In this document: positions 6,690-12,667 of the stretch, piece after piece | Numbering within the stretch: the stretch's first letter is position 1 | How the letters are laid out: each line of letters starts with the position of its first letter | Assembly (NCBI GenBank): GCA_913040905.1 | Contig: CAJWIC010000022.1 | Span: forward strand, 1 to 12,667 | DNA length: 12,667 nt | From: an uncultured Synechococcus sp. | Lineage (GTDB): Bacteria > Cyanobacteriota > Cyanobacteriia > PCC-6307 > Cyanobiaceae | Direction: 5' to 3' | Translations under genes and position numbers: made by a program | Notes under the pieces: generated by a model | What the model was told of the DNA's origin: nothing | Seen by the model: only the letters and a program-made list of their open reading frames with translations | Databases searched by the model: none

Positions 6690-9344
6690 TTAGCACCCAG
6701 CCAGTTGCAAAGCCTCTCGACGCAGGGCGTGCAGCTGCAACGTCGAACCAAGCTGAGCCTCCAGCCAGTGCTTGATCTGTGAGGGACGGATGCTGCGCCC
6801 CATCGGATCCACCGTGGCCTCGAGTTGCAACCGCACCCGCGGGCCATCCGAGGGGCTGACCAGCATCAGCTGACGCAGAGCCGGCCGGCAGTCCCGCTCG
6901 CGGGGGCGCCCCTTCTTGTCCGTGTCGTGCCAGATCAATTGCTCTGCAGCCATCAGAGCCTCAACAGCCTCGGACCAGCAGGGATGCGCCTCAGACTCCA
7001 GCTGGAGTTCGAAACTCCAGACAGCACCCGTGATGTTCTGGGACAGACTCTTGCCGCTGACCGGCACCTCCTCCGCTGAGAGCAGAGTCAGACCATCGGG
7101 CAGAAGCGTCTGAAGTGTCCTCAGCAAGTGCTCCCCCGTGACGGAGCTGGTGAACTCCAGATCCATCCACTCGCCATCCGCCTCCGCCCCGAGCGGCAGC
7201 GCCAGGGCGATCTGAATCCGCGGCAGCGGATGGAATCCACCGGTGTAGCTGATCGGCAAGGCACTGCGCCGCAGTGCCCGCTCCAGCATCCGCATCAGAT
7301 CGAGATGACTGAGCAGAGCCATGGACCCGGTCTTGGCAAAACGGATCCGCAAGCGACAGACGCGCTCACTGGCGGGCGCCTGTGCCGGCAACTGCGTCGG
7401 CACGACAGGGGGCGGCACCACCACGTTGTGGCCGAGATCCGGTCCGCAGACACCGCAGCTGCTGCAACCGTCGAAGGAGCAGTCCGGCACCACCGCCGCC
7501 GCCAGCGCCCGCTTCAGATCCTCCGCCAACCAGCCCTTGTCGATGCCGGTGTCGATGTGATCCCAGGGCAGCGGCTGAGCACAGAAACTGTCGAGGTCCT
7601 GACGATCCAGAGCCGTCACCGCACTCCAACCACCCACCTCCATCTCGCGATAACGCCCCTCAAGGCCAGCTGCGGAGATGGCCCCGGTCCAGGCGGCATA
7701 GGTGCGATCCAGGGATTCGAACCAGGCATCCATGCCCGCACCCGCACGCCAGGCAGCCTCAATCACCGGGGCCAGACGTCGATCGCTGCGACCCACAAAG
7801 TCCTCCATGGCCGACAGCCGCACGTCGGTGAAATTCACCTTGAGCCCCCTCAGCCGTTTGAAGGCCGTGCGCAACAACTCCTGACGCCGCAGGAATTCGT
7901 CCGTCGAGACGCTGTGCCACTGGAATGGCGTGTGGGGCTTGGGCGTGAAGTTGCTGATGGTGATGTTGAGGTTGAGCCGACCCAGATCACGGCAACGCTG
8001 CTGAAGCATCACGCAGGTGTCGACGATGCCGAGCACATCGGCATCGGTCTCTCCCGGCAGACCGATCATGAAGTACAGCTTCACCTTGCGGTAACCGTTC
8101 TCCATGGCGGTACGAATGCCGTGGAGCAGGTCGTCGTCGGTCAGCCCCTTGTTAACGATGTCGCGCAAGCGCTGGGTACCGGCCTCAGGCGCAAACGTGA
8201 GGCCGGCCTGGCGCGTTCCGCCGAGGATGTGGGCGATGTCCTGATCAAACCGGTCCACCCGCTGGCTGGGCAGTTGCAGGGTCACGTTCTGGTCCGCCAG
8301 ACGGTTGCGCAGCTCCACCCCCACCGCCGGCAGGGCCAGGTAATCGCTGCAGCTGAGCGACAGCAGCGAGAAGTCGCTGTAGCCGGTCTGTTTCATGCCG
8401 TTCTCCACGGCCTCGATCACCGCTTCCGGCTCCACATCCCGCGCCGGCCTGGTAAGCATCCCGGGCTGACAGAAGCGGCAGCCACGGGTACAGCCGCGGC
8501 GAATCTCCACGGTGAGCCGGTCGTGGACCGTTTCCACATGCGGCACCAGCCCCATGGCGTAGTGCGGCATCGGCGTCGCCACCCGGCGCAGCACCCGCCG
8601 TGGCAACTCAGGATGCTGCGGCTGCAGGCTGACGCCGTCCTCCCCGGGTTCGTACAGCGACGGGACGTAGACCCCGGGCACCTGAGCCAGATCCCGCAGC
8701 AGCTGGGAGCGGGTCAGGCCATCGGCCTTGGCCTGGGCCACCACCAGCCCGATCTCGGGCAGCAATTCCTCACCATCCCCGAGGGCGATGAAATCGAAGA
8801 AAGGGGCATAGGGCTCGGGATTGCTCGTAGCCGTGGGGCCACCGGCAAAGATCAGCGGAGGTGCCGCCGGATCACGCAACGGCAAATCGCCTCGATCAGC
8901 CGCCCTGATGGGCACGCGGCACAGATCCAGCATCTCCAGGATGTTGGTGGCGCCGAGTTCGTAACTCAGGCTGAAACCGAGGATGTCGAAGGCAGGTAGT
9001 GGTCGGCGGCTTTCAACACCGAACAGGGCCTGCTCCCGCTCCCGCAGTCGGGCGGCCAGATCAGCGGCCGGCAAATAGGCCCGATCGCAGAGCTGACCGG
9101 GGACCGCGTTGAGAATCGAATAAAGAATGATGTGGCCCAGGTTGCTGGAGCCCACCTCGTAGATCTCGGGGTAGGTGAGCGCCCAACGCACCTGAGCTGC
9201 ATGCCAGTCCCGCAGCTCCACGCCAAGCTCATGGCCCATGTAGCGGGCGGGCTTGTTGATGCCGCTGTCCACCAGCTCGTGAAAGTCAACCGGCTGATCC
9301 AGGGCAGACACGACCACGACGGATGTCCTTACTCCTGACTGCAT
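6690..9344 (-). CDS. Radical SAM protein (TIGR03960-like) fused to a DUF2344 (TIGR03936-like) domain
   Basis: 884 residues. The N-terminal ~200 residues ([45 protein letters not shown]) resemble the B12-binding-like fold that precedes many radical SAM domains, without an obvious cobalamin DxHxxG motif. The radical SAM core carries [14 protein letters not shown] (Cys285, 289, 292) for the 4Fe-4S cluster, followed by [21 protein letters not shown] and [14 protein letters not shown] second cysteine cluster, [14 protein letters not shown] (622-633), ends that part. From ~663 a DUF2344 domain follows ([39 protein letters not shown]). In other bacteria the two are often separate neighbouring genes near rne/rng. 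The substrate is unknown; an RNA-modification role is only suggested by the neighbourhood. ATG 9344 has no Shine-Dalgarno; a GTG at 9317 lies 8 nt after AAGGA and is a serious alternative (875 residues). Confidence 0.88.
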   Translation of the reverse strand: MQSGVRTSVVVVSALDQPVDFHELVDSGINKPARYMGHELGVELRDWHAAQVRWALTYPEIYEVGSSNLGHIILYSILNAVPGQLCDRAYLPAADLAARLREREQALFGVESRRPLPAFDILGFSLSYELGATNILEMLDLCRVPIRAADRGDLPLRDPAAPPLIFAGGPTATSNPEPYAPFFDFIALGDGEELLPEIGLVVAQAKADGLTRSQLLRDLAQVPGVYVPSLYEPGEDGVSLQPQHPELPRRVLRRVATPMPHYAMGLVPHVETVHDRLTVEIRRGCTRGCRFCQPGMLTRPARDVEPEAVIEAVENGMKQTGYSDFSLLSLSCSDYLALPAVGVELRNRLADQNVTLQLPSQRVDRFDQDIAHILGGTRQAGLTFAPEAGTQRLRDIVNKGLTDDDLLHGIRTAMENGYRKVKLYFMIGLPGETDADVLGIVDTCVMLQQRCRDLGRLNLNITISNFTPKPHTPFQWHSVSTDEFLRRQELLRTAFKRLRGLKVNFTDVRLSAMEDFVGRSDRRLAPVIEAAWRAGAGMDAWFESLDRTYAAWTGAISAAGLEGRYREMEVGGWSAVTALDRQDLDSFCAQPLPWDHIDTGIDKGWLAEDLKRALAAAVVPDCSFDGCSSCGVCGPDLGHNVVVPPPVVPTQLPAQAPASERVCRLRIRFAKTGSMALLSHLDLMRMLERALRRSALPISYTGGFHPLPRIQIALALPLGAEADGEWMDLEFTSSVTGEHLLRTLQTLLPDGLTLLSAEEVPVSGKSLSQNITGAVWSFELQLESEAHPCWSEAVEALMAAEQLIWHDTDKKGRPRERDCRPALRQLMLVSPSDGPRVRLQLEATVDPMGRSIRPSQIKHWLEAQLGSTLQLHALRREALQLAGC
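9326..9330 (-). promoter_or_regulatory. AAGGA, possible Shine-Dalgarno for the alternative GTG start
   Basis: On the minus strand AAGGA ends 8 nt before GTG at 9317-9315. If used, it would give the radical-SAM/DUF2344 protein the N terminus [12 protein letters not shown] and shorten it by nine residues relative to ATG 9344. Confidence 0.35.
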
Positions 9345-9362
9345 CGTATGGAGCGGTCGACA

Positions 9363-9392
9363 GGGCAGGATGCCCCCGAAGAAACCCCTTCG
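9363..9392 (+). other. Two small tandem hairpins in the dapL leader
   Basis: GGGCA-GGA-TGCCC (9363-9375) is followed one base later by CGAAG-AAACCC-CTTCG (9377-9392), five bases before the GTG start at 9398. Both stems are five perfect base pairs. They sit in the ~50-bp gap between divergent genes and may affect translation of dapL. This could be chance in GC-rich DNA. Confidence 0.25.
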
Positions 9393-9397
9393 CTTCC

Positions 9398-10624
9398 GTG
9401 GTGCAGGTCAACGGCAATTACCTCAAGCTCAAAGCGGGCTATTTGTTCCCGGAGATCGGCCGTCGGGTGAAAGCCTTCAGCGCCGCCAACCCTGATGCTG
9501 CACTGATTCGTCTGGGCATCGGTGATGTGACGGAACCGCTGCCACTGGCCTGTCGCGAGGCGATGAAAGCCGCCATCGATGCCATGGGCACGGCCGAAGG
9601 ATTCCACGGCTACGGCCCCGAACAAGGTTATGGCTGGCTGCGGGAGGCGATTGCCAAGCACGACTTCCAGGCCCGTGGCTGCGACATCAGCGCCGAGGAG
9701 ATCTTCGTCTCCGACGGTTCCAAATGCGACAGCAGCAACATCCTCGACATTCTCGGCGCAGGCAACCGCATCGCCGTGACCGATCCGGTGTACCCCGTGT
9801 ACGTGGACACCAACGTGATGGCTGGTCGCACCGGAGAGGCCGGTGATGGAGGCCGCTATGCAGGCCTGACCTATCTCCCGATCAGCGCTGACAACGGTTT
9901 TGCCGCCCAGATCCCGAGCGAACCGGTGGATCTGATTTACCTGTGCTTCCCCAACAACCCCACCGGAGCGGTGGCCACCAGGGAACAGCTGAAAGCCTGG
10001 GTGGATTACGCCCGCAGCAACGGATCCCTGATCCTGTTTGACGCCGCCTATGAAGCCTTCATTCAGGACCCGAGCCTGCCCCATTCGATTTTCGAAATCG
10101 AAGGAGCACGGGATTGCGCCATCGAATTCCGCTCCTTCTCCAAGAACGCCGGCTTCACCGGCACCCGTTGTGCTTTCACCGTGGTCCCCAAGGGACTCAA
10201 GGGCATTGCGGCCAACGGCGAAGCTGTTGAACTGTGGGGCCTGTGGAACCGGCGCCAGAGCACCAAGTTCAACGGCGTCAGCTACATCATTCAGCGCGGT
10301 GCGGAAGCGGTGTATTCCGAAGCTGGCCAGGCGGAAGTGAAAGGGCTGGTGAGCTTCTATATGGAAAACGCCGCCATCATCCGCCGGGAACTCACGGCTG
10401 CCGGACTCACCATCTACGGGGGCGAGCACGCGCCGTACGTCTGGATCAAAACCCCTGATGGCATGGACTCCTGGGGCTTCTTTGACCATCTGCTCAACAA
10501 AGCCAATGTGGTGGGCACACCCGGCAGTGGATTCGGCGCAGCGGGTGAGGGTTACTTCCGCCTCTCCGCGTTCAACAGCCGCGCAAATGTGGACGATGCG
10601 ATGGCTCGCATCAAGGCCCTCTGA
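9398..10624 (+). CDS. dapL: LL-diaminopimelate aminotransferase
   Basis: DapL converts tetrahydrodipicolinate directly to LL-diaminopimelate with glutamate as amino donor (EC 2.6.1.83), the lysine/peptidoglycan route of cyanobacteria, plants and chlamydiae. From GTG 9398 it has 408 residues, the family length. Fold type I PLP enzyme features: [19 protein letters not shown] at the N terminus, [70 protein letters not shown] and the PLP-binding [12 protein letters not shown] (Lys249). An in-frame ATG at 9323 would add 25 residues unlike the family and overlap the divergent gene, so GTG 9398 is chosen. clpS follows after 52 bp on the same strand. No lysine riboswitch is evident in the short leader. 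Confidence 0.96.
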   Translation: MVQVNGNYLKLKAGYLFPEIGRRVKAFSAANPDAALIRLGIGDVTEPLPLACREAMKAAIDAMGTAEGFHGYGPEQGYGWLREAIAKHDFQARGCDISAEEIFVSDGSKCDSSNILDILGAGNRIAVTDPVYPVYVDTNVMAGRTGEAGDGGRYAGLTYLPISADNGFAAQIPSEPVDLIYLCFPNNPTGAVATREQLKAWVDYARSNGSLILFDAAYEAFIQDPSLPHSIFEIEGARDCAIEFRSFSKNAGFTGTRCAFTVVPKGLKGIAANGEAVELWGLWNRRQSTKFNGVSYIIQRGAEAVYSEAGQAEVKGLVSFYMENAAIIRRELTAAGLTIYGGEHAPYVWIKTPDGMDSWGFFDHLLNKANVVGTPGSGFGAAGEGYFRLSAFNSRANVDDAMARIKAL

Positions 10625-10676
10625 GCAGATCGTGCTTCGATTTCCTTTAAATTTGAGCCAGCAATCCAGCTTGGCC

Positions 10677-10991
10677 ATGGCGGTGGACACACCGACCCGT
10701 TCCCCGGGTGGAGCTGCGGTGATGGAAAAAGCACCCGAACGGGTGCGCAAACAATCGCCTCGCTACAAGGTGCTGCTTCACAACGATCCGGTGAACACCA
10801 TGGAATACGTGGTGAACACCCTGCGTCAGGTGGTGCCGCAACTGAGTGAACAGGACGCCATGGCCGTGATGATGGAAGCTCACAACACAGGCGTCGGCCT
10901 CGTGATTGTGTGCGATCTCGAGCCTGCCGAGTTCTACAGCGAAACCCTGAAGGCCAAGGGCCTCACCAGCACGATCGAGCCTGAAAACTGA
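10677..10991 (+). CDS. clpS: ATP-dependent Clp protease adaptor ClpS
   Basis: ClpS delivers N-degron substrates to ClpC/ClpP. The 104-residue product has a variable, probably disordered N terminus (~1-27) and then the ClpS core: SPRYKVLLHNDPVNTMEYVV with the Asn36-Asp37 pair of the N-degron pocket, VPQLSEQDAMAVMMEAHNTG with the pocket His69, and GLVIVCDLEPAEFYSETLKA. The residue after the Asp is Pro, where E. coli has a second Asp (NDD). The ATG at 10677 is chosen because it leaves an N-terminal tail suited to insertion in the Clp pore; an ATG at 10722 with an upstream GGAG would give 89 residues and is possible. The gene lies 52 bp after dapL and may be cotranscribed with it. Confidence 0.95.
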   Translation: MAVDTPTRSPGGAAVMEKAPERVRKQSPRYKVLLHNDPVNTMEYVVNTLRQVVPQLSEQDAMAVMMEAHNTGVGLVIVCDLEPAEFYSETLKAKGLTSTIEPEN

Positions 10992-10994
10992 TCA

Positions 10995-11018
10995 GATCCC
11001 TTCTCTCCCTCCGGGATC
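10995..11018 (+). other. Short hairpin after clpS
   Basis: GATCCC (10995-11000) and GGGATC (11013-11018), 6-bp stem with a 12-nt loop, directly after the clpS stop; an alternative CTGATC/GATCAG pairing surrounds it. No T-run follows. It may be a weak terminator, and it lies where the next gene's start would be expected. Confidence 0.25.
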
Positions 11019-11104
11019 AGTGCATCCAGCTCAAGCCGTCATGGCTTCCTGCGCTTCTTCTGATTCCCACCCTCTACGGCCTCGGCTGGTTACTGGCATG
11101 GCCG

Positions 11105-11872
11105 TTGATCCCCCTCGGCTTGTCCCCGGACCGCCATTCCCTGATCGGCACCCTGATCAGCTTCCTGCTGTTGCTAGGTCTTCTGCCCCGCTGGGCCAGG
11201 CTGCGGTGGAGGTCCGGGAGCGCCTGGACTGCCGTGGGACTGAGGACACGGGGCTGTGAAAACCGCAGGCCAATCATTCCGGCACTGTTCGGCGGAATGG
11301 TTCTGGCTCTGCTCCTGCTCGGCATCGTGCTGTTGCCGGTGCTGCTGGGCAGCTGGGGCCATTGGATCGGGGAAGGATCACTGGACCGAATCATCAATGC
11401 CCTTCTGCTGAGCCTGGGTGTGGGTTTGGCCGAGGAACTGATCTTTCGGGCCTGGCTGTGGCGGGAACTCAACGAGCGGATGAGTCCTGCAGCCGCCCTG
11501 CTGATTCAGGCGTTGGTGTTCAGCCTGGTCCACACCCGCTTCAACCTCGGCATCGGCCCCATGCTGGGACTGCTGATCGGATTGTTCCTGCTGGGACTTG
11601 CCTTGGCCCTGCAACGCCAGCTGGATGGTGGCTCCCTATGGGGATGCATCGGCCTCCATGGAGGGCTGGTGGGCGGCTGGTTTCTGATTCAGAGTGGTCT
11701 GGTGCAGCTGTCGCCGGATGCACCCGCCTGGTTGGTGGGCCCGGGTGGACTCTCCCCGAATCCTCTCGGAGGGTTGGTGGGAATCGGAGGGCTGCTGATG
11801 CTGCTGGCCATTCAGCTCACCGCCGTCGCCAGAGCGGCTCGACCGGAGACGGGAGCACGCAACGCGTCCTGA
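11105..11872 (+). CDS. CPBP-family intramembrane metalloprotease-like protein (start unresolved)
   Basis: The 255-residue product is mostly hydrophobic. It has the CPBP (Rce1/CAAX protease-like) signature: EELIFR (Glu110, Glu111, Arg115), FSLVH (His143) and LHGGLVGGW (His185). All three motifs sit in predicted membrane helices, so it is an integral membrane protein; whether it cleaves peptides is unknown for most of the family. TTG 11105 is the first standard start codon in the open frame, but the frame is open back to 10985 and the upstream codons read WLPALLLIPTLYGLGWLLAW, an apparent first transmembrane helix. The real start is therefore probably upstream, at a rare codon (ATC 11024 or CTG 10988 are candidates), or the sequence carries an error or mutation. 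Its last 61 bp overlap the convergent radical-SAM gene. Confidence 0.82.
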   Translation: MIPLGLSPDRHSLIGTLISFLLLLGLLPRWARLRWRSGSAWTAVGLRTRGCENRRPIIPALFGGMVLALLLLGIVLLPVLLGSWGHWIGEGSLDRIINALLLSLGVGLAEELIFRAWLWRELNERMSPAAALLIQALVFSLVHTRFNLGIGPMLGLLIGLFLLGLALALQRQLDGGSLWGCIGLHGGLVGGWFLIQSGLVQLSPDAPAWLVGPGGLSPNPLGGLVGIGGLLMLLAIQLTAVARAARPETGARNAS

Positions 11873-12667
11873 AGCGACGTTGAGCCGTAATCACGTTCCA
11901 GCAACGACAGGACCGTGCGGCCGAAATCCCCTGGATTCTGATCAAAGGCCTCCAGGCAAATGCGTCCGAAGGTGCTGCCCATCGGCTCGGGATTCCAGAG
12001 CAACTTGCGTGCGGTCCACGGCATCATGCTCATCGGGTTGTATCCCGGTTTGATCAGACCCTGATCGAACCCGTACTGCTCCAGATGGGTGTGGGGCTGC
12101 AATCCGATGAAGAAGATCGCAGGCTCGACGAGATCAGCACCAAAAATGTTTTCCAACTCACGGTGGTAAGCAACGGTCTGGCGAATGGTCTCGGGCCGTT
12201 CATCGATCACATTGAACGAGTAATTCACCGACACGTGATCCTTGAAGCCGGCATCGGCCAGCATCCTGCAGCTCTCCAGCACGGTGCGCAGGTTGTAGCC
12301 CATGCGCATCTTGCGGACGAGTTCCTGAGAGCCGGAGGTGATCCCGATCTCGAAATAGCTCATGCCCGTTTCCACCATCAGCTGAGCCAGTTCGGGATCG
12401 AGGTTGTCGGCCCGGATGTAGGCAGCCCAGCGGATCCCGGTTAATCCTTCAGCCTTGATTGCTCGCAACAGCTCCTTGGCGTCCTCGATGTAGCGACGGG
12501 CAGGGATGAACTGGGCATCGGTGAACCAGAAGCCACGCACGCCACGGTCGTAGAGCTGACGCATCTCCTTGACCACCTCGTCCACGGGGTTGAGGCGAAC
12601 CTGCTTGCCTTCCACCACGGTGTAGACGCAGTAGCAGCAGTTGTGCGGGCAGCCCCGTTTGGTCTGA
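11812..12667 (-). CDS. Radical SAM protein, C-terminal part (5' end outside window)
   Basis: 284 complete codons are visible and the frame is open to the window edge. The radical SAM cluster motif RGCPHNCCYC (CxxxCxxC) lies close to the edge, within the first ~15 visible residues, followed by VRGFWFTDAQFIPARRYIED, GIRWAAYIRADNLDPEL, MSYFEIGITSGSQELVRKM (a typical radical SAM barrel strand) and VNYSFNVIDERPETIRQT. The motif sits where it would in proteins with an N-terminal B12-binding domain (about 150-200 residues would be missing), but that domain is not in view. The GTG at 12618 is not the start because the cysteine motif lies before it. The substrate cannot be told; the C-terminal region (PHTHLEQYGFDQGLIKPGY, MSMMPWTARKLLWNPEPMG) shows no motif I recognise. 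Confidence 0.85.
   Translation of the reverse strand, partial: QTKRGCPHNCCYCVYTVVEGKQVRLNPVDEVVKEMRQLYDRGVRGFWFTDAQFIPARRYIEDAKELLRAIKAEGLTGIRWAAYIRADNLDPELAQLMVETGMSYFEIGITSGSQELVRKMRMGYNLRTVLESCRMLADAGFKDHVSVNYSFNVIDERPETIRQTVAYHRELENIFGADLVEPAIFFIGLQPHTHLEQYGFDQGLIKPGYNPMSMMPWTARKLLWNPEPMGSTFGRICLEAFDQNPGDFGRTVLSLLERDYGSTSLQDALRAPVSGRAALATAVS

Noticed and set aside
7128..8999. Open frame of 623 codons antisense to the radical-SAM/DUF2344 gene
   Set aside because: The minus-strand gene has clear domains and catalytic cysteines; the antisense product is rich in His, Gln, Arg and Gly with no recognisable domain, as expected for a shadow frame in GC-rich DNA.
9329..10750. Open frame of 473 codons antisense to dapL
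   Set aside because: DapL on the plus strand is unmistakable. The antisense frame has no motif, runs across the dapL-clpS gap and arises from GC-rich codon structure.
11020..11259. 79-codon frame starting GTG 11020 as a separate small gene or the CPBP N terminus
   Set aside because: Its product is Pro/Arg-rich without hydrophobic segments, while the neighbouring frame reads a membrane helix continuous with the CPBP protein.

Overview
The window looks like a piece of chromosome from a marine picocyanobacterium, most likely a GC-rich Synechococcus. This rests on the GC-rich tight packing, on several cyanobacteria- or plastid-type proteins (a methyltransferase very similar to Synechocystis Sll0418, a DUF1997 protein, LL-diaminopimelate aminotransferase, and an RNase E ending in the cyanobacterial Arg6-Ser-Ser-Ala tail), and on the tuf-rpsJ junction. 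The species assignment is inference. I see no tRNA, rRNA, insertion sequence, CRISPR array, prophage or defence island; this is core genome.

Layout. Bases 1-1549 (+) hold the 3' end of tuf (EF-Tu), rpsJ (S10) and a stand-alone Lon N-terminal-domain protein. This last gene overlaps by one base a quinol methyltransferase of the tocopherol/plastoquinone type (1549-2478, +). Prephenate dehydratase pheA (-) converges on the methyltransferase and diverges from a DUF1997 gene (3361-3927, +). Bases 3883-9344 (-) form a probable RNA-metabolism cluster. In transcription order it runs: a fused radical-SAM/DUF2344 protein, a structured leader of about 210-250 nt, rne (RNase E), and rnhB (RNase HII), whose 5' end overlaps the rne tail out of frame. 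Bases 9398-11872 (+) hold dapL, clpS and a CPBP-family membrane protein whose start codon is problematic. The right edge (11812-12667, -) is the C-terminal part of a radical-SAM protein that continues outside the window.

How the genes fit together. EF-Tu and S10 are translation genes. RNase E and RNase HII act in RNA turnover and RNA:DNA hybrid removal, and the fused radical-SAM/DUF2344 protein is linked to them by position but has no known substrate. PheA and DapL feed phenylalanine and lysine/peptidoglycan synthesis. ClpS, the Lon-domain protein and the CPBP protein touch proteolysis. The strongest points for a second look are the fused radical-SAM protein beside rne, the structured rne leader, the out-of-frame rne/rnhB overlap that also encodes the presumed PNPase-binding tail, and the missing start codon of the CPBP gene.
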